Positions 1-8,037 of a stretch of DNA of 64,000 nucleotides are shown here, piece after piece. The DNA comes from Deltaproteobacteria bacterium. Lineage in GTDB: Bacteria > Desulfobacterota > Binatia > Binatales > Binataceae. Made by a program: the position numbers and the translations under genes. Every line of letters begins with the position of its first letter. Position 1 is the first letter of the stretch. The DNA lies in the NCBI GenBank assembly GCA_021794015.1, contig JAJYRQ010000006.1, positions 1 to 64,000 of the forward strand, given 5' to 3'. Under the pieces are notes generated by a model that was given only the letters and a program-made list of their open reading frames with translations, made no database searches and was not told the origin of the DNA.

Positions 1-404
1 ATTAACTCCTGCGCAATATAGTTACAGGGGTTCCGCTCGGTCACGGGGCCCTCTGTCATACATGGATCGCGCCTGCGGAGCGTCCCCCCTCTCCTTGATC
101 CTCTCCCCCGGCGGGGGGGAGGAATCAGGAAAAGGGGATGCGCGACGCGTCTCCCTGCGGCGATGCAACGGCCTGGCGCACGCGAAGGACTTCGGGGCCC
201 CTCGCGCGCGGTGCTCGCCGCACGGCAGCTTGCCCGACCCGCCTGCCGCGACCGCGGCGCGCAGGCAGGCCAACGGGAGCGCAATCCCACGGCGAAGGCC
301 GTCTCCATCCCCGCTGCCATGCAATGGCCACGCGCGGGGGTGACAAGCAGGAGCCGGACGCCCCACCTCTGTCATTCCCGCGCGCGGTGCGCGTTCTTCT
401 TTCC
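1..404. repeat. Composite dispersed intergenic repeat, copy A
   Basis: No gene is seen in 1-521. The stretch shares four ordered blocks with 19714-20055: a start block containing AATATAGT (about 6-40), a block containing GGTGCT..CCGCACGGCAGC (about 206-229), a CCTGCC...GGCAGG hairpin (about 240-275), and a near-identical stretch at about 332-386 reading GGGGGTGACAAGCAGGAG then GTCATTCCCGCGCGC. The interiors between blocks differ. A C-rich/G-rich imperfect palindrome lies at about 88-140. This looks like a family of dispersed intergenic repeats rather than remnants of one gene. Confidence 0.65.
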
Positions 405-437
405 CTCTCCCTCTCCCGCGTCGCGGGAGAGGGAGAG
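405..437. repeat. Perfect 15-bp inverted repeat (hairpin)
   Basis: Arms 405-419 and 423-437 are perfectly complementary (CTCTCC type against GGAGAG type) with a three-base loop. The hairpin lies beyond the 3' end of gltA, which is on the minus strand. No T-run follows on either strand, so it resembles a REP-like hairpin more than an intrinsic terminator. It could still protect the gltA mRNA end. Confidence 0.6.
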
Positions 438-521
438 AAACGGCGGCGCGGCTATCGGGGCCTCAGGCCCGGCCGCGGGGCGGGGTGGAGCTTGAGGCGG
501 ACGGCGCGACGCTGCGGGGCG

Positions 522-1853
522 TTACAGTACGTCGCTCACCGCGTCCTCGCGCATAGTCGGCTCCGGGCGATGGTCGATCGGCGTCCAGTGGCGCAGCGTC
601 TCGCCCAAGTAGACCTGGCGCGGCCGGGCAATTTTCTGCTCCGGGTCGCGGACCATCTCGGCCCACTGGGCCATCCAACCCGAGGTGCGCGGTATGGCGA
701 AGAGCACCGGAAACATGGTCACCGGAAAGCCCATCGCCTGGTAGATGATCCCGGTGTAGAAGTCGACGTTGGGATAGAGCCGGTGGGAAATGAAATAGTC
801 CTCCTCCAGGGCAATCTTCTCAAGCTCCACTGCAATGTCGATGAGCGGGTTGCGCCCGGTCACTTCGAAGACCGCGTAGGCGAGCTGCTTCACGATCTTC
901 GCCCGCGGGTCGTAGCTCTTGTAGATGCGGTGTCCGAAGCCCATCATCAGGCGCTCGCCGGCCTTGACCTGTTTGATGAACTGCGGGACGTTCCTCACGG
1001 AGCCGATCTCCGTGAGCATCCGGATGACCTGCTCGTTGGCGCCTCCGTGCAGCGGTCCGTAGAGCGCGGCGACCGCCGCCGCGGCGGCGCAGTACGGGTC
1101 GGCGTGAGAACTTCCCACCGAGCGCATCGCGTTGGTCGAACAATTCTGCTCGTGGTCGGCGTGCAGGATGAAGAGCACGTCGAGCGCCCGCTCCAGGATG
1201 GGGTTGGGTTTGTACTTAAGCTCGGTCATCTTGAAGAGCATCGCCAGGAAATTGCCGGTATAGCTTAGTTCGTTGTCGGGGTAGACGTAGGGCAGCCCGC
1301 GGCTGTGACGGTAAGCGAAAGCGGCGAGGGTGGGCAGCTTGCCGATCAGCCGGCGCGTTTGCAGCCGGCGCGATTCCAGGTCCTGGATTTTGCTTGCCTC
1401 GGGGTAGAAGGTAGACAGCGCGGCGATCGTCCCGACCAGTATCCCCATCGGATGGGCGTCGTAGCGAAAGCCCTGCATGAAGTTCTTGATGTTCTCATGG
1501 ACCATGCTGTGGGTCTTGACGTTTTGTTCCCAGGCCCTGTAGTGCGCAGCGTCGGGCAGTTCCCCCTTGATCACCAGGTAGGCCGTCTCCAGGTAGCTGC
1601 TGTGCTCGGCCAGCTCTTCGATCGGGTAGCCGCGGTAGCGCAGGATTCCCTTATCGCCGTCGATGTAGGTTATCCGGCTGCGGCACGATGCGGTGTTGGC
1701 GAAAGCGGGATCGTACGACATCAAGCCGAAGTCGTCCGGTCCCGTTTTGATGTCGCGCAGCTTGACAGCGCGAATCACGTTGCCTTCCTCGATGGGAATC
1801 TCGTACTCCTTACCGGTCCTGTTGTCGATGATTGTCAGGCTGTTCTTTGCCAT
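522..1853 (-). CDS. gltA: Citrate synthase
   Basis: This gene encodes citrate synthase, the cytoplasmic enzyme that condenses oxaloacetate with acetyl-CoA at the entry to the TCA cycle. The 443-residue product has the full-length family layout. The catalytic triad is visible as H269 (PLHGGANE), H308 (FGHRIYK) and D364 (VDFYTG). The N-terminal beta-strand region is typical of the larger Gram-negative type, which is hexameric and NADH-sensitive in other bacteria. The ATG is preceded by GGAGG at 7-nt spacing. The gene is divergent from dedA across a 384-bp gap. The family call is secure; the NADH sensitivity is inference. Confidence 0.97.
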   Translation of the reverse strand: MAKNSLTIIDNRTGKEYEIPIEEGNVIRAVKLRDIKTGPDDFGLMSYDPAFANTASCRSRITYIDGDKGILRYRGYPIEELAEHSSYLETAYLVIKGELPDAAHYRAWEQNVKTHSMVHENIKNFMQGFRYDAHPMGILVGTIAALSTFYPEASKIQDLESRRLQTRRLIGKLPTLAAFAYRHSRGLPYVYPDNELSYTGNFLAMLFKMTELKYKPNPILERALDVLFILHADHEQNCSTNAMRSVGSSHADPYCAAAAAVAALYGPLHGGANEQVIRMLTEIGSVRNVPQFIKQVKAGERLMMGFGHRIYKSYDPRAKIVKQLAYAVFEVTGRNPLIDIAVELEKIALEEDYFISHRLYPNVDFYTGIIYQAMGFPVTMFPVLFAIPRTSGWMAQWAEMVRDPEQKIARPRQVYLGETLRHWTPIDHRPEPTMREDAVSDVL

Positions 1854-2237
1854 GAGATTGCCTCCGGGTCTGACGGCTCCGGGCCGGACGCCCGCGTGCT
1901 CAACCCCAGTTTACAACCGCCTGCCAGGCAGGGTAAGTCCCGATTTGCCGCCTGCGGGCGCGCCTTGCAGGGAGCACGACGCCGGGCCGATCGAGGGGCC
2001 ATTGAAGCGGGCCCCGCTCCGTGTAATCCTCGCCCGGTACGCTCGGCAATCAGCGGTGCTGTTGCTCCCGGCAGCTTTGCGGCGCAGGCCGTCGGAGACG
2101 CCGGCAGTGTTGGGCCCGGCCGCGGGCGTTGCCGGCAGAGCGTGCACGGTGGCGGTTGAAGCGCAGACGGCGAGCAAGCCGTTTAGCCGGCCGGGCTATG
2201 CACCGACGCGGGCCGGTAGGGAAGGGAATTTGCCGCG
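1854..2237. other. Divergent intergenic region gltA / dedA
   Basis: This 384-bp gap should hold the promoters of both gltA and dedA. I see short GC-rich inverted repeats but no convincing sigma-70 boxes, no riboswitch-like architecture and no coding potential with a plausible start. Confidence 0.4.
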
Positions 2238-2912
2238 ATGTTTTCGGGAGGAACGCTGCTTGCCGCCTGCGTCGCGGCCATTACCGCAGCCATTTCGACG
2301 CTGGGTTACGCCGGGATTGTCGCCCTGATGGCGGTCGAGAGTGCCTGTGTACCGCTGCCGTCGGAGGTAACGATGCCGTTTGCCGGATACTTGGTCGCCC
2401 GCGGGCGGTTCGACCTTCAGTTGGTTGCGCTGGCCGGAGCGCTGGGATGCGTGCTGGGCTCGTACGCCGCCTACTGGATGGGCCTTAGGGGCGGGCGGCC
2501 GCTGATTGCCCGGTACGGCAGCTACGTGTTAATGAGCGGCCGGGAGCTGGAGGTTGCCGAGCGGTTTTTCGCGCGCTGGGGTCAAAGCGCGGTTTTCCTT
2601 GGCCGGCTGCTTCCGGTGGTGAGAACCTTTATCGGCTTTCCCGCCGGGCTGGCGCGCATGGGACTTGCACCCTTTACGATCTACAGCTTTGGCGGCTCCT
2701 ACCTGTGGTGCCTGGGACTGGCTTACGCAGGGATGAAACTGGGTGCCAATTGGGCCGGTCTGACGCCCTATTTCGAGCGCTTCGACACGGTCCTGGCCGC
2801 CGTAGGAGTCGTCGCAGTGGGGCTGTTTCTGTACCGCCGGCTACGCTGGCGTCCCGGGGCGAGCGGCTCGGGCGTCCCGGGTGGCCCGTCCTCGCCGGGA
2901 GCGCGCCGGTGA
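2238..2912 (+). CDS. DedA-family membrane protein
   Basis: The product is a DedA/SNARE-associated (VTT) family inner-membrane protein of 224 residues. Members act as lipid flippases or scramblases, several for undecaprenyl phosphate, and affect envelope integrity. The family signatures are present: an acidic re-entrant segment near residues 34-52 (ESACVPLPSEV), the G-R-x-x-P-x-x-R loop near 125-135 (GRLLPVVRTF), and C-terminal hydrophobic helices. The last 25 residues are a Gly/Pro/Arg-rich tail. The stop overlaps the GTG start of smpB in a GTGA, so the two genes are probably translationally coupled. The substrate is not predictable. Confidence 0.88.
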   Translation: MFSGGTLLAACVAAITAAISTLGYAGIVALMAVESACVPLPSEVTMPFAGYLVARGRFDLQLVALAGALGCVLGSYAAYWMGLRGGRPLIARYGSYVLMSGRELEVAERFFARWGQSAVFLGRLLPVVRTFIGFPAGLARMGLAPFTIYSFGGSYLWCLGLAYAGMKLGANWAGLTPYFERFDTVLAAVGVVAVGLFLYRRLRWRPGASGSGVPGGPSSPGARR

Positions 2913-3397
2913 CCGCCACGCATGGCCGCCCGGGGCGTGCGGCCGAAGAGCTTATCGCCGAGAACCGCAAGGCGCGACACGACTTCTTCATCGAGGAAGT
3001 CTACGAGTGCGGCCTGGTGCTTACCGGCAGCGAGGTCAAGTCGCTGCGCGAGCACCGCGTGAACCTGCGTGACAGCCACGCCCGCACCAGAAACGGCGAA
3101 CTCTTGCTTTACAACATGCATATCGCGGCCTACGCCCCGGCGGGCCGCTTCGGCCACGCCGAGAAGCGGCCGCGCAAGCTCCTGATGCATCGCAGGGAGA
3201 TCGAGCGGCTCTCGGGCCGGGTGCGCGAACGCGGCTATTCATTGGTTCCGCTGCGAATCTACTTCTCCCGCGGCCTTGCCAAGATTGAACTTGCGCTGGC
3301 CAAAGGAAAGCGGCTGTTTGACAAACGCGAGGCGCTGGCCCGAAAAGCGGCTCGCCGCGAAATCGAGCGCCTCGCCAAGGCCAGGCAGGTGCGTTAG
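2909..3397 (+). CDS. smpB: SsrA-binding protein SmpB
   Basis: SmpB binds tmRNA and delivers it to stalled ribosomes in trans-translation. The 162-residue product shows the OB-fold core with N-terminal ENRKARHDFFIEE, then GLVLTGSEVKSLR and the basic C-terminal tail KGKRLFDKREA...KAR, all diagnostic. The start is the GTG that overlaps the dedA stop (GTGA); the reading frame upstream lies inside dedA and is not SmpB-like. No tmRNA gene was recognised nearby. Length and sequence match the family well. Confidence 0.96.
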   Translation: MTATHGRPGRAAEELIAENRKARHDFFIEEVYECGLVLTGSEVKSLREHRVNLRDSHARTRNGELLLYNMHIAAYAPAGRFGHAEKRPRKLLMHRREIERLSGRVRERGYSLVPLRIYFSRGLAKIELALAKGKRLFDKREALARKAARREIERLAKARQVR

Positions 3398-3470
3398 CTG
3401 TGGAAAACCAGCAGCGACGCCGGCGTGGCGACACCGGCTGCGCGCGCGGCGCAAGCGGCGGACGCCAGCC

Positions 3471-3686
3471 TTAAGCTGACTGCAGCCGGCGAACTTCCCG
3501 GGCAAAGCGGCGCGCCATCGATCGGTCACCCAATCGCCGGGCAAGCCCCTCGCCTTCGCTAAGGGCCTTTAGCGCCCGCTCCGTCTCGCCCTTGGCGAGA
3601 AAGGCGCCGGCCTTGCGGAAAAGCCGCGCGTAGCGCTCGCCTCGCTCCGCAGGCGTCAGGCGGTCTTGGGTCTGCATGCCAGCCAT
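3471..3686 (-). CDS. Small TPR-like hypothetical protein
   Basis: This is a 71-residue product of unknown function. It is predicted helical and charged, with one tetratricopeptide-like helix pair near residues 20-55 (AGAFLAKGETERALKALSEGEGLARRLGD) whose A/G/L spacing fits a TPR unit. The ATG has no strong ribosome site. It lies convergent to smpB with a 73-bp gap. It could be a real small scaffold-like protein or a chance open frame; the codon composition resembles neighbouring genes. Confidence 0.55.
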   Translation of the reverse strand: MAGMQTQDRLTPAERGERYARLFRKAGAFLAKGETERALKALSEGEGLARRLGDRSMARRFAREVRRLQSA

Positions 3687-3799
3687 CCGGTGATGAAAAC
3701 TCCCACCGTTATCACGGCACTGACATAGTGGCTATCATCGTGTCAAGGGTGCTCTGTGCCGCAGGAGCGTTGACTTATGGCTGACATTGCACAGACGGG

Positions 3800-4039
3800 G
3801 TGGGGCGCAATTACGAAGTGTTTAGGCAAAAGCTGCCCAGCCTCATGGCTTCTCATCAGGGGAGGCTCGCCCTGATGCATCAGGCCGAGATTGTCGCCTT
3901 CTTTGATGCGGTGGCTGGCGCAAACGTTGCGGGTAAAAAATTGTTTCAGCGGCAGCCTTTCTCCATCCAGGAGGTTCACGGAATACCGATAGACTTGGGG
4001 TTCTTCTCGCATGGCCCGTCTGGCCGGTCAGCCCTCTGA
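3800..4039 (+). CDS. DUF5678-like small protein
   Basis: The product is a 79-residue protein. It resembles, from memory, the DUF5678-type family, whose members carry a pattern of RNYEVF..LP, H.G..AL, I..FFD, FSIQEV and DLGFFSH. Here RNYEVFRQKLP lies at about 3-13, IVAFFD near 31-36, FSIQEV near 55-60 and LGFFSH near 67-72. The only in-frame start is GTG at 3800, because a TGA lies six codons upstream. An ATG with a good AGGAG site at 3777 is in another frame, so a frameshift separating the original start from the body is possible. Function is unknown. Confidence 0.62.
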   Translation: MGRNYEVFRQKLPSLMASHQGRLALMHQAEIVAFFDAVAGANVAGKKLFQRQPFSIQEVHGIPIDLGFFSHGPSGRSAL

Positions 4040-4192
4040 AGCGTGTTACCCTAGCGAATCTGCCGCGGCGTGCTCACGTTGTCGCACGACGGGCATTTTA
4101 CTTTCTCGCTTTAAAGACTTGCCTGCTTCGAAAGGCTCGTCACCCGGCCCTTCGCACTGAGGGGCTCCGGGGGCGGCGTCGGAAGCGGGCCG

Positions 4193-5080
4193 CTAAGGCG
4201 GGTCGGACGGCGCGCCCGGCTTGCGATTGAGGAAGTCGGCAAAGAACTGAACGGCCATTTGAGCGATCTCGTCGGGCTTTTCCATCGGCGCGAAATGCGT
4301 GGCGCCGGCGATCGTCACGACGCGGCCGTTGGCAAGTTCCTGGGCGACCTGGCCGCGCAGATGCGCTCCGGCGGCTTCGCTTGAATCGCCGAAGATGACC
4401 AGAAGCGGCGCTTGGCACTGGCGTATCGCGCTCCATCCGTCGAACTCGCGGGCGGATTGGTAGAAGGCGGCCTCAGTCTCGGGAGCGCACTTGAGCCGGC
4501 GTCCGCCCTCGGGATCGGGCCGAGTGCCGTATTCGCAGTAGTCCCGCAAGATATCGGGACGCCAACTATGAAAAGGCGGTTTGCCGTGAAAATTCTCGAA
4601 CGTGTCGTCCACGCTGGCAAAGCGCGCTCTGCGCTTTAGCGTTCGCGCGATCAGAAGCGGCCCGCGCTGCGCGATAACCGGATCGTCCCGGATGAACAGC
4701 ACCGGCTCGACCAGTACCGCGCAGGAGATGAGGTCGGGACGCTCGGCGGCAAGCGCCCCGATCAGCGTGGCGCCGGCGGAATGGCCGAAGCCAAGAACGC
4801 CCTGCAAGTCCATCACGCTTAGAAAGCCGCAGAGGTCGGCGAACGAGGCCATCCAGTTGTATCGCGCAACTGTCGAAGGCCCGCTGTCGCCCTGTCCGCG
4901 CTGGTCGTAGCTCAGCACGTGGCCGACCGCGGTGAGCACGCGGGCGATTGGCCGATAGATGCGCCCGAGGAAGCCGGTGGCATGCAAAAGAAGGATCGGC
5001 GGCCCGTTGCCGCCCCAGTCGAGGTAATGCAGGCGGATGCCGTTTACCGTGACGTATGAGCTTTTGGGTGGCTGCACCAT
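4193..5080 (-). CDS. Alpha/beta-hydrolase
   Basis: The product is a 295-residue soluble alpha/beta-hydrolase of the epoxide hydrolase/haloalkane dehalogenase-like superfamily. It shows an HATGF oxyanion segment, the nucleophile elbow GHSAG near residue 105, an acidic residue in IFGDSSEA and the catalytic His in ATHFAPMEKP near the C terminus. A Ser nucleophile points to esterase, lactonase or peroxidase-like chemistry rather than dehalogenation. I chose the internal ATG at 5080 because the alpha/beta core begins just after it (YVTVNGIRLHY); the upstream 29 codons look non-coding. The substrate cannot be predicted. Confidence 0.85.
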   Translation of the reverse strand: MVQPPKSSYVTVNGIRLHYLDWGGNGPPILLLHATGFLGRIYRPIARVLTAVGHVLSYDQRGQGDSGPSTVARYNWMASFADLCGFLSVMDLQGVLGFGHSAGATLIGALAAERPDLISCAVLVEPVLFIRDDPVIAQRGPLLIARTLKRRARFASVDDTFENFHGKPPFHSWRPDILRDYCEYGTRPDPEGGRRLKCAPETEAAFYQSAREFDGWSAIRQCQAPLLVIFGDSSEAAGAHLRGQVAQELANGRVVTIAGATHFAPMEKPDEIAQMAVQFFADFLNRKPGAPSDPP

Positions 5081-5314
5081 CGTTCCCAGGAGTCTCTCGG
5101 CCTTAGCCGCGATTGCGCAGCGGCTCACCGGCCGCAAAGCATGCGCAGCGCGCGCAAGACAGCCCAAGCCGGCCCCACGCGGCTTAGCGAGCAGTCGTTA
5201 TGAACGCGGCTCGCGTTCCCGGCCCCTTGCGCCGAAGGCGGCTTGCGATCACGATGCCTTCAAGGCGGCGGCTCTGCAAGCGCAGGCAACGGCTGCCGCA
5301 GAGGGAGGGAACAC

Positions 5315-5929
5315 GTGCCAGTCGTCATCGGGCTCACAGGAGTTATCGGGTCCGGCAAGAGCGCGGTCGCCAGGATGCTGGCCGAGATGGACGCGGCCGT
5401 CGTCGACGCCGACCGGATCGGTCATTCCGTTTACGAACCGGGAGAGCCCGCTTTCGACGAGCTTAAGACCGCCTTTGGCGAAGGGATTGTCGGCAGCGAT
5501 GGCCGGATAGCACGCGCCAAGCTCGCCGCGCTGGTCTTCGCCAGCGCGCAGGCGCTTGGCCGCCTCAATGCAATCGTTCATCCGCGCATCCGTCAGCGCC
5601 TTGCCGCCGAGGTGGCTGAGCTGCGCGCCGCCGCACGCGTGCCGGCTATCGTGATCGAGGCAGCGGTGCTGCTCGAGGCCGGCTGGCAGGACCTCTGCGA
5701 CGAGGTCTGGCTGGTAACTGCGCCGACCGCAAGCGTGCGGGAGCGGCTAGCTGCGGAGCGCCGGATGACCCCCGCGCAGGTGGCAAAGCGGCTGGGCGCG
5801 CAGCTCTCGGAGGAGGAGCGCCGCCGCCATGCCGACGTGGTGATCGAAAATGACGGCACGCTCGAGCAGTTGCGTGCGCGCCTGGCAGAAATCTGGCAGC
5901 AGCGTGTCGCGAGCGCAAGCAGCCGCTGA
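5315..5929 (+). CDS. coaE: Dephospho-CoA kinase
   Basis: CoaE performs the last step of coenzyme A synthesis, phosphorylating dephospho-CoA at the 3'-hydroxyl. The 204-residue product has the P-loop GVIGSGKS at residues 9-16, the DADRIGH motif near 36-42 and the lid/CoA region with HPRIRQR. The start is GTG, set by a strong GAGGGAGGGA ribosome site 4-5 nt upstream; the longer frame upstream lacks family similarity. It faces gst convergently. Confidence 0.95.
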   Translation: MPVVIGLTGVIGSGKSAVARMLAEMDAAVVDADRIGHSVYEPGEPAFDELKTAFGEGIVGSDGRIARAKLAALVFASAQALGRLNAIVHPRIRQRLAAEVAELRAAARVPAIVIEAAVLLEAGWQDLCDEVWLVTAPTASVRERLAAERRMTPAQVAKRLGAQLSEEERRRHADVVIENDGTLEQLRARLAEIWQQRVASASSR

Positions 5930-5977
5930 AGCGCCGATCACCGGGCCTGTAGCGGCGCGCACGGGCGCCGGATATTG

Positions 5978-5999
5978 AGCGGCGCCAAGTCGCGCCGCT
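5978..5999. terminator. Possible bidirectional hairpin between coaE and gst
   Basis: An 8-bp perfect stem (AGCGGCGC at 978-985, GCGCCGCT at 992-999, offset 5000) with a 6-nt loop lies between two convergent genes. There is no T-run, so this is a weak terminator call. Confidence 0.35.
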
Positions 6000-6695
6000 T
6001 CAGCGCCGCTCGAACTGCTTGTCGCCGAACAGGGTTTGCCAGCTCTCGGGGCTTATCGGTCCGCGCTTGAGCCGGTCGGACAGCACGGCCAGCCCGCGCT
6101 CGACGGCAGGCCGCGCCGCAATTTCGTCAAACCAGCGCTTCAAGTTGGGAAAACGCTCCAGCTCCTGGCCTTGCCACTTGTGCGAGCGCAGCCAGGGGAA
6201 GGTGGCGATGTCGGCAATCGTATACTCGGCACCCGCCAGGTAGGGCCTCTCGGCCAGCCGGCGGTCGATGACGTTGTAGATACGTCCGGCCTCTTTGGTG
6301 TAGCGATCGATCGCGTAGGGAATCGGCTCCGGCGCATAGCGGCGGAAGTGGTGCGCCTGTCCCAGCATCGGGCCGACCGACGCCATCTGAAACATCAGCC
6401 ATTCGAGCACGGCGTAGCGCCGGCGCGGCTGGCCGGGCATCAGGCGTCCCGTCTTCTCTGCCAGGTAAATCAGGATCGCGCCCGATTCGAAAATCGAAAT
6501 CGGCTGGCCGTCGGGTCCTTCGCGGTCCACCAGGGCCGGAATCTTGTTGTTCGGACTGATGCGCAGGAACTCGGGCTGGAACTGCTCGCCACTGCCGATG
6601 TCCACCGGCAGGACGTTGTAGGGAAGGCCGAGTTCTTCGAGCATTATGGTGACCTTGTAGCCGTTGGGTGTGGTCCAGAAGTAAAGGTCGATCAT
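6000..6695 (-). CDS. YfcG/YghU-like glutathione S-transferase
   Basis: The 231-residue protein has an N-terminal thioredoxin-like GST domain (about 1-85) with TTPNGYK at 8-14, the signature of the Nu-class GSTs YfcG/YghU, and SIFESGAIL for the glutathione gamma-Glu contact near 67-75. A helical C-terminal domain follows, with IADIATFPW near 160-168. Nu-class enzymes act mainly as glutathione-dependent disulfide reductases. A glutamate-cysteine ligase and a glutaredoxin elsewhere in the window fit glutathione use. Physiological substrate unknown. Confidence 0.9.
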   Translation of the reverse strand: MIDLYFWTTPNGYKVTIMLEELGLPYNVLPVDIGSGEQFQPEFLRISPNNKIPALVDREGPDGQPISIFESGAILIYLAEKTGRLMPGQPRRRYAVLEWLMFQMASVGPMLGQAHHFRRYAPEPIPYAIDRYTKEAGRIYNVIDRRLAERPYLAGAEYTIADIATFPWLRSHKWQGQELERFPNLKRWFDEIAARPAVERGLAVLSDRLKRGPISPESWQTLFGDKQFERR

Positions 6696-6740
6696 CGCTT
6701 CCTCCGCGTAACTGGCCTGTGCACGGTTCGTGGTTGGATG

Positions 6741-7893
6741 CTAAGACTGCGGACCGCCGCGCTCGACCGGTGCCGCCTTGGCCGGCGCTCCCTTGCGAAC
6801 CCCGAGCAAGTAGGCTTCGATGAATGCGTCGATTGCGCCGTCAAGCACGGCATCGGCGTTGCCGACCTCCAGGCCCGTGCGATGGTCCTTGACCATCCGG
6901 TAGGGATGGAGGACGTAGGACCGAATCTGGCTTCCCCAGGCGATCTCTTTTTTCTCCTTGTTGAACTGTTCGAGTTGCTCGCGTTTGCGGCGCTCCTCCA
7001 GTTCGAACAGCCGGGCGCGCAGGATTTTCATCGCCAGTGAGCGGTTCTTATGCTGTGAGCGCTCGTTCTGGCAGGTGACGACGATCCCGGTCGGCAGATG
7101 GGTAATCCTGACGGCCGAGTCGGTTTTGTTAACGTGCTGGCCGCCCGCCCCGCTGGCCCTGAAGGTATCGACCCGCAGATCGTTGGGGTTGATCGTTACC
7201 TCGACGGTGTCGTCAATTGCGGGAAAGACGAAGACGGAGGCAAACGAGGTGTGTCGCCTGGAGTTGGTATCGAAGGGCGAGATTCGCACCAGGCGGTGAA
7301 TGCCTGCCTCGGCCTTGAGGTAGCCGTAGGCATACTCGCCGTTGACGGTGATGGTGGCGTTCTTGAGGCCGGCGCCGTCGCCGGGCACGGCCTCGACCAG
7401 TTCGGCCTGGTATTGGCGGCGCTCGGCCCAGCGCAAGTAGAGCCGCAGGAGCATCTCGGCCCAGTCCTGGGCCTCCATGCCGCCCGCTCCGGGATGGATG
7501 CTGAGGATTGCGTCGAGGCGGTCGTATTCCCCGCAGAGCATCACCTCGAGCTCGCTGCGCGCGAGGTTGGCCTCAAGGGCGGCGAGCGTCTTTTGCGTCT
7601 CGGTTTGCGCCTCGGCTCCGCTTTGCGGCTCCTCTTCGGCGAGCAGCAAAAAGACCCGCGCCTCTTCGGCCAGCCGCTCAAGCCGTTCGTAGTTGGCGAT
7701 CTGGTCCTTCAGGCGTTCCTGCTCGCGGAGCAGGGTCTGAGCCGCCTCGGGGTGCTGCCAGAAATCCGCTTTCGCGCTTTGCGTGGCCAGTTCGTCGCGT
7801 CTGGCGCGCAGGCGCGCGAGGTCAAAGACGCCTCCCGAGATTTTCCAGGCGAGAGCAGAGTTGGTCGAGTTCGGTGCGAAGTTCGCTCAGCAT
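6741..7893 (-). CDS. prfB: Peptide chain release factor 2, programmed +1 frameshift
   Basis: RF2 reads UGA/UAA stop codons. The 5' part starts at ATG 7893 (MLSELRTELDQ...) and runs 23 codons to CTT, then an in-frame TGA at 7824-7822. The sequence around it is GGGAGG CGT CTT TGA C, matching the classical autoregulatory frameshift site with an upstream SD-like element. After a +1 shift the frame continues as DLARLRARRDEL and gives about 383 residues in all. The GGQ loop (SGAGGQHVNKTDSAVR) is present. The C terminus is about 15 residues longer than usual (Ala/Pro-rich). Low RF2 raises frameshifting and so its own synthesis. Confidence 0.95.
7822..7836 (-). promoter_or_regulatory. RF2 autoregulatory +1 frameshift site
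   Basis: On the minus strand the sequence is GGGAGGCGTCTTTGAC. It combines an SD-like GGGAGG, the slippery CTT and the in-frame TGA followed by C. This is the conserved programmed +1 frameshift signal of prfB. Confidence 0.93.
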
Positions 7894-8037
7894 TGGCTTG
7901 TCCTGTTTGTCGAGGTACCGCGGTCCGCGGCCGCTTAGCGCCGCGCCATGGCCCGGGCGCCTTCATTGTGACAGATCGGCGGCCGGCGCAACAGCGGCTG
8001 CTCCCGGCGCGGCTTGCACGTTAGCTGTTCGGGCGCT

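Noticed and set aside
138..1268. Plus-strand frame of 376 codons at the window start
   Set aside because: Most of it is antisense to gltA and its first part runs through dispersed repeats.
3743..4012. Minus-strand open frame of 89 codons
   Set aside because: It is the antisense of the DUF5678-like gene, which shows recognisable family motifs on the plus strand.
4041..4090. Short minus-strand sequence reading KCPSCDNVSTPRQIR
   Set aside because: Looks like a piece of a zinc ribbon, but it is bounded by stops within about 20 codons and has no start. Could be a relic; too short to support.
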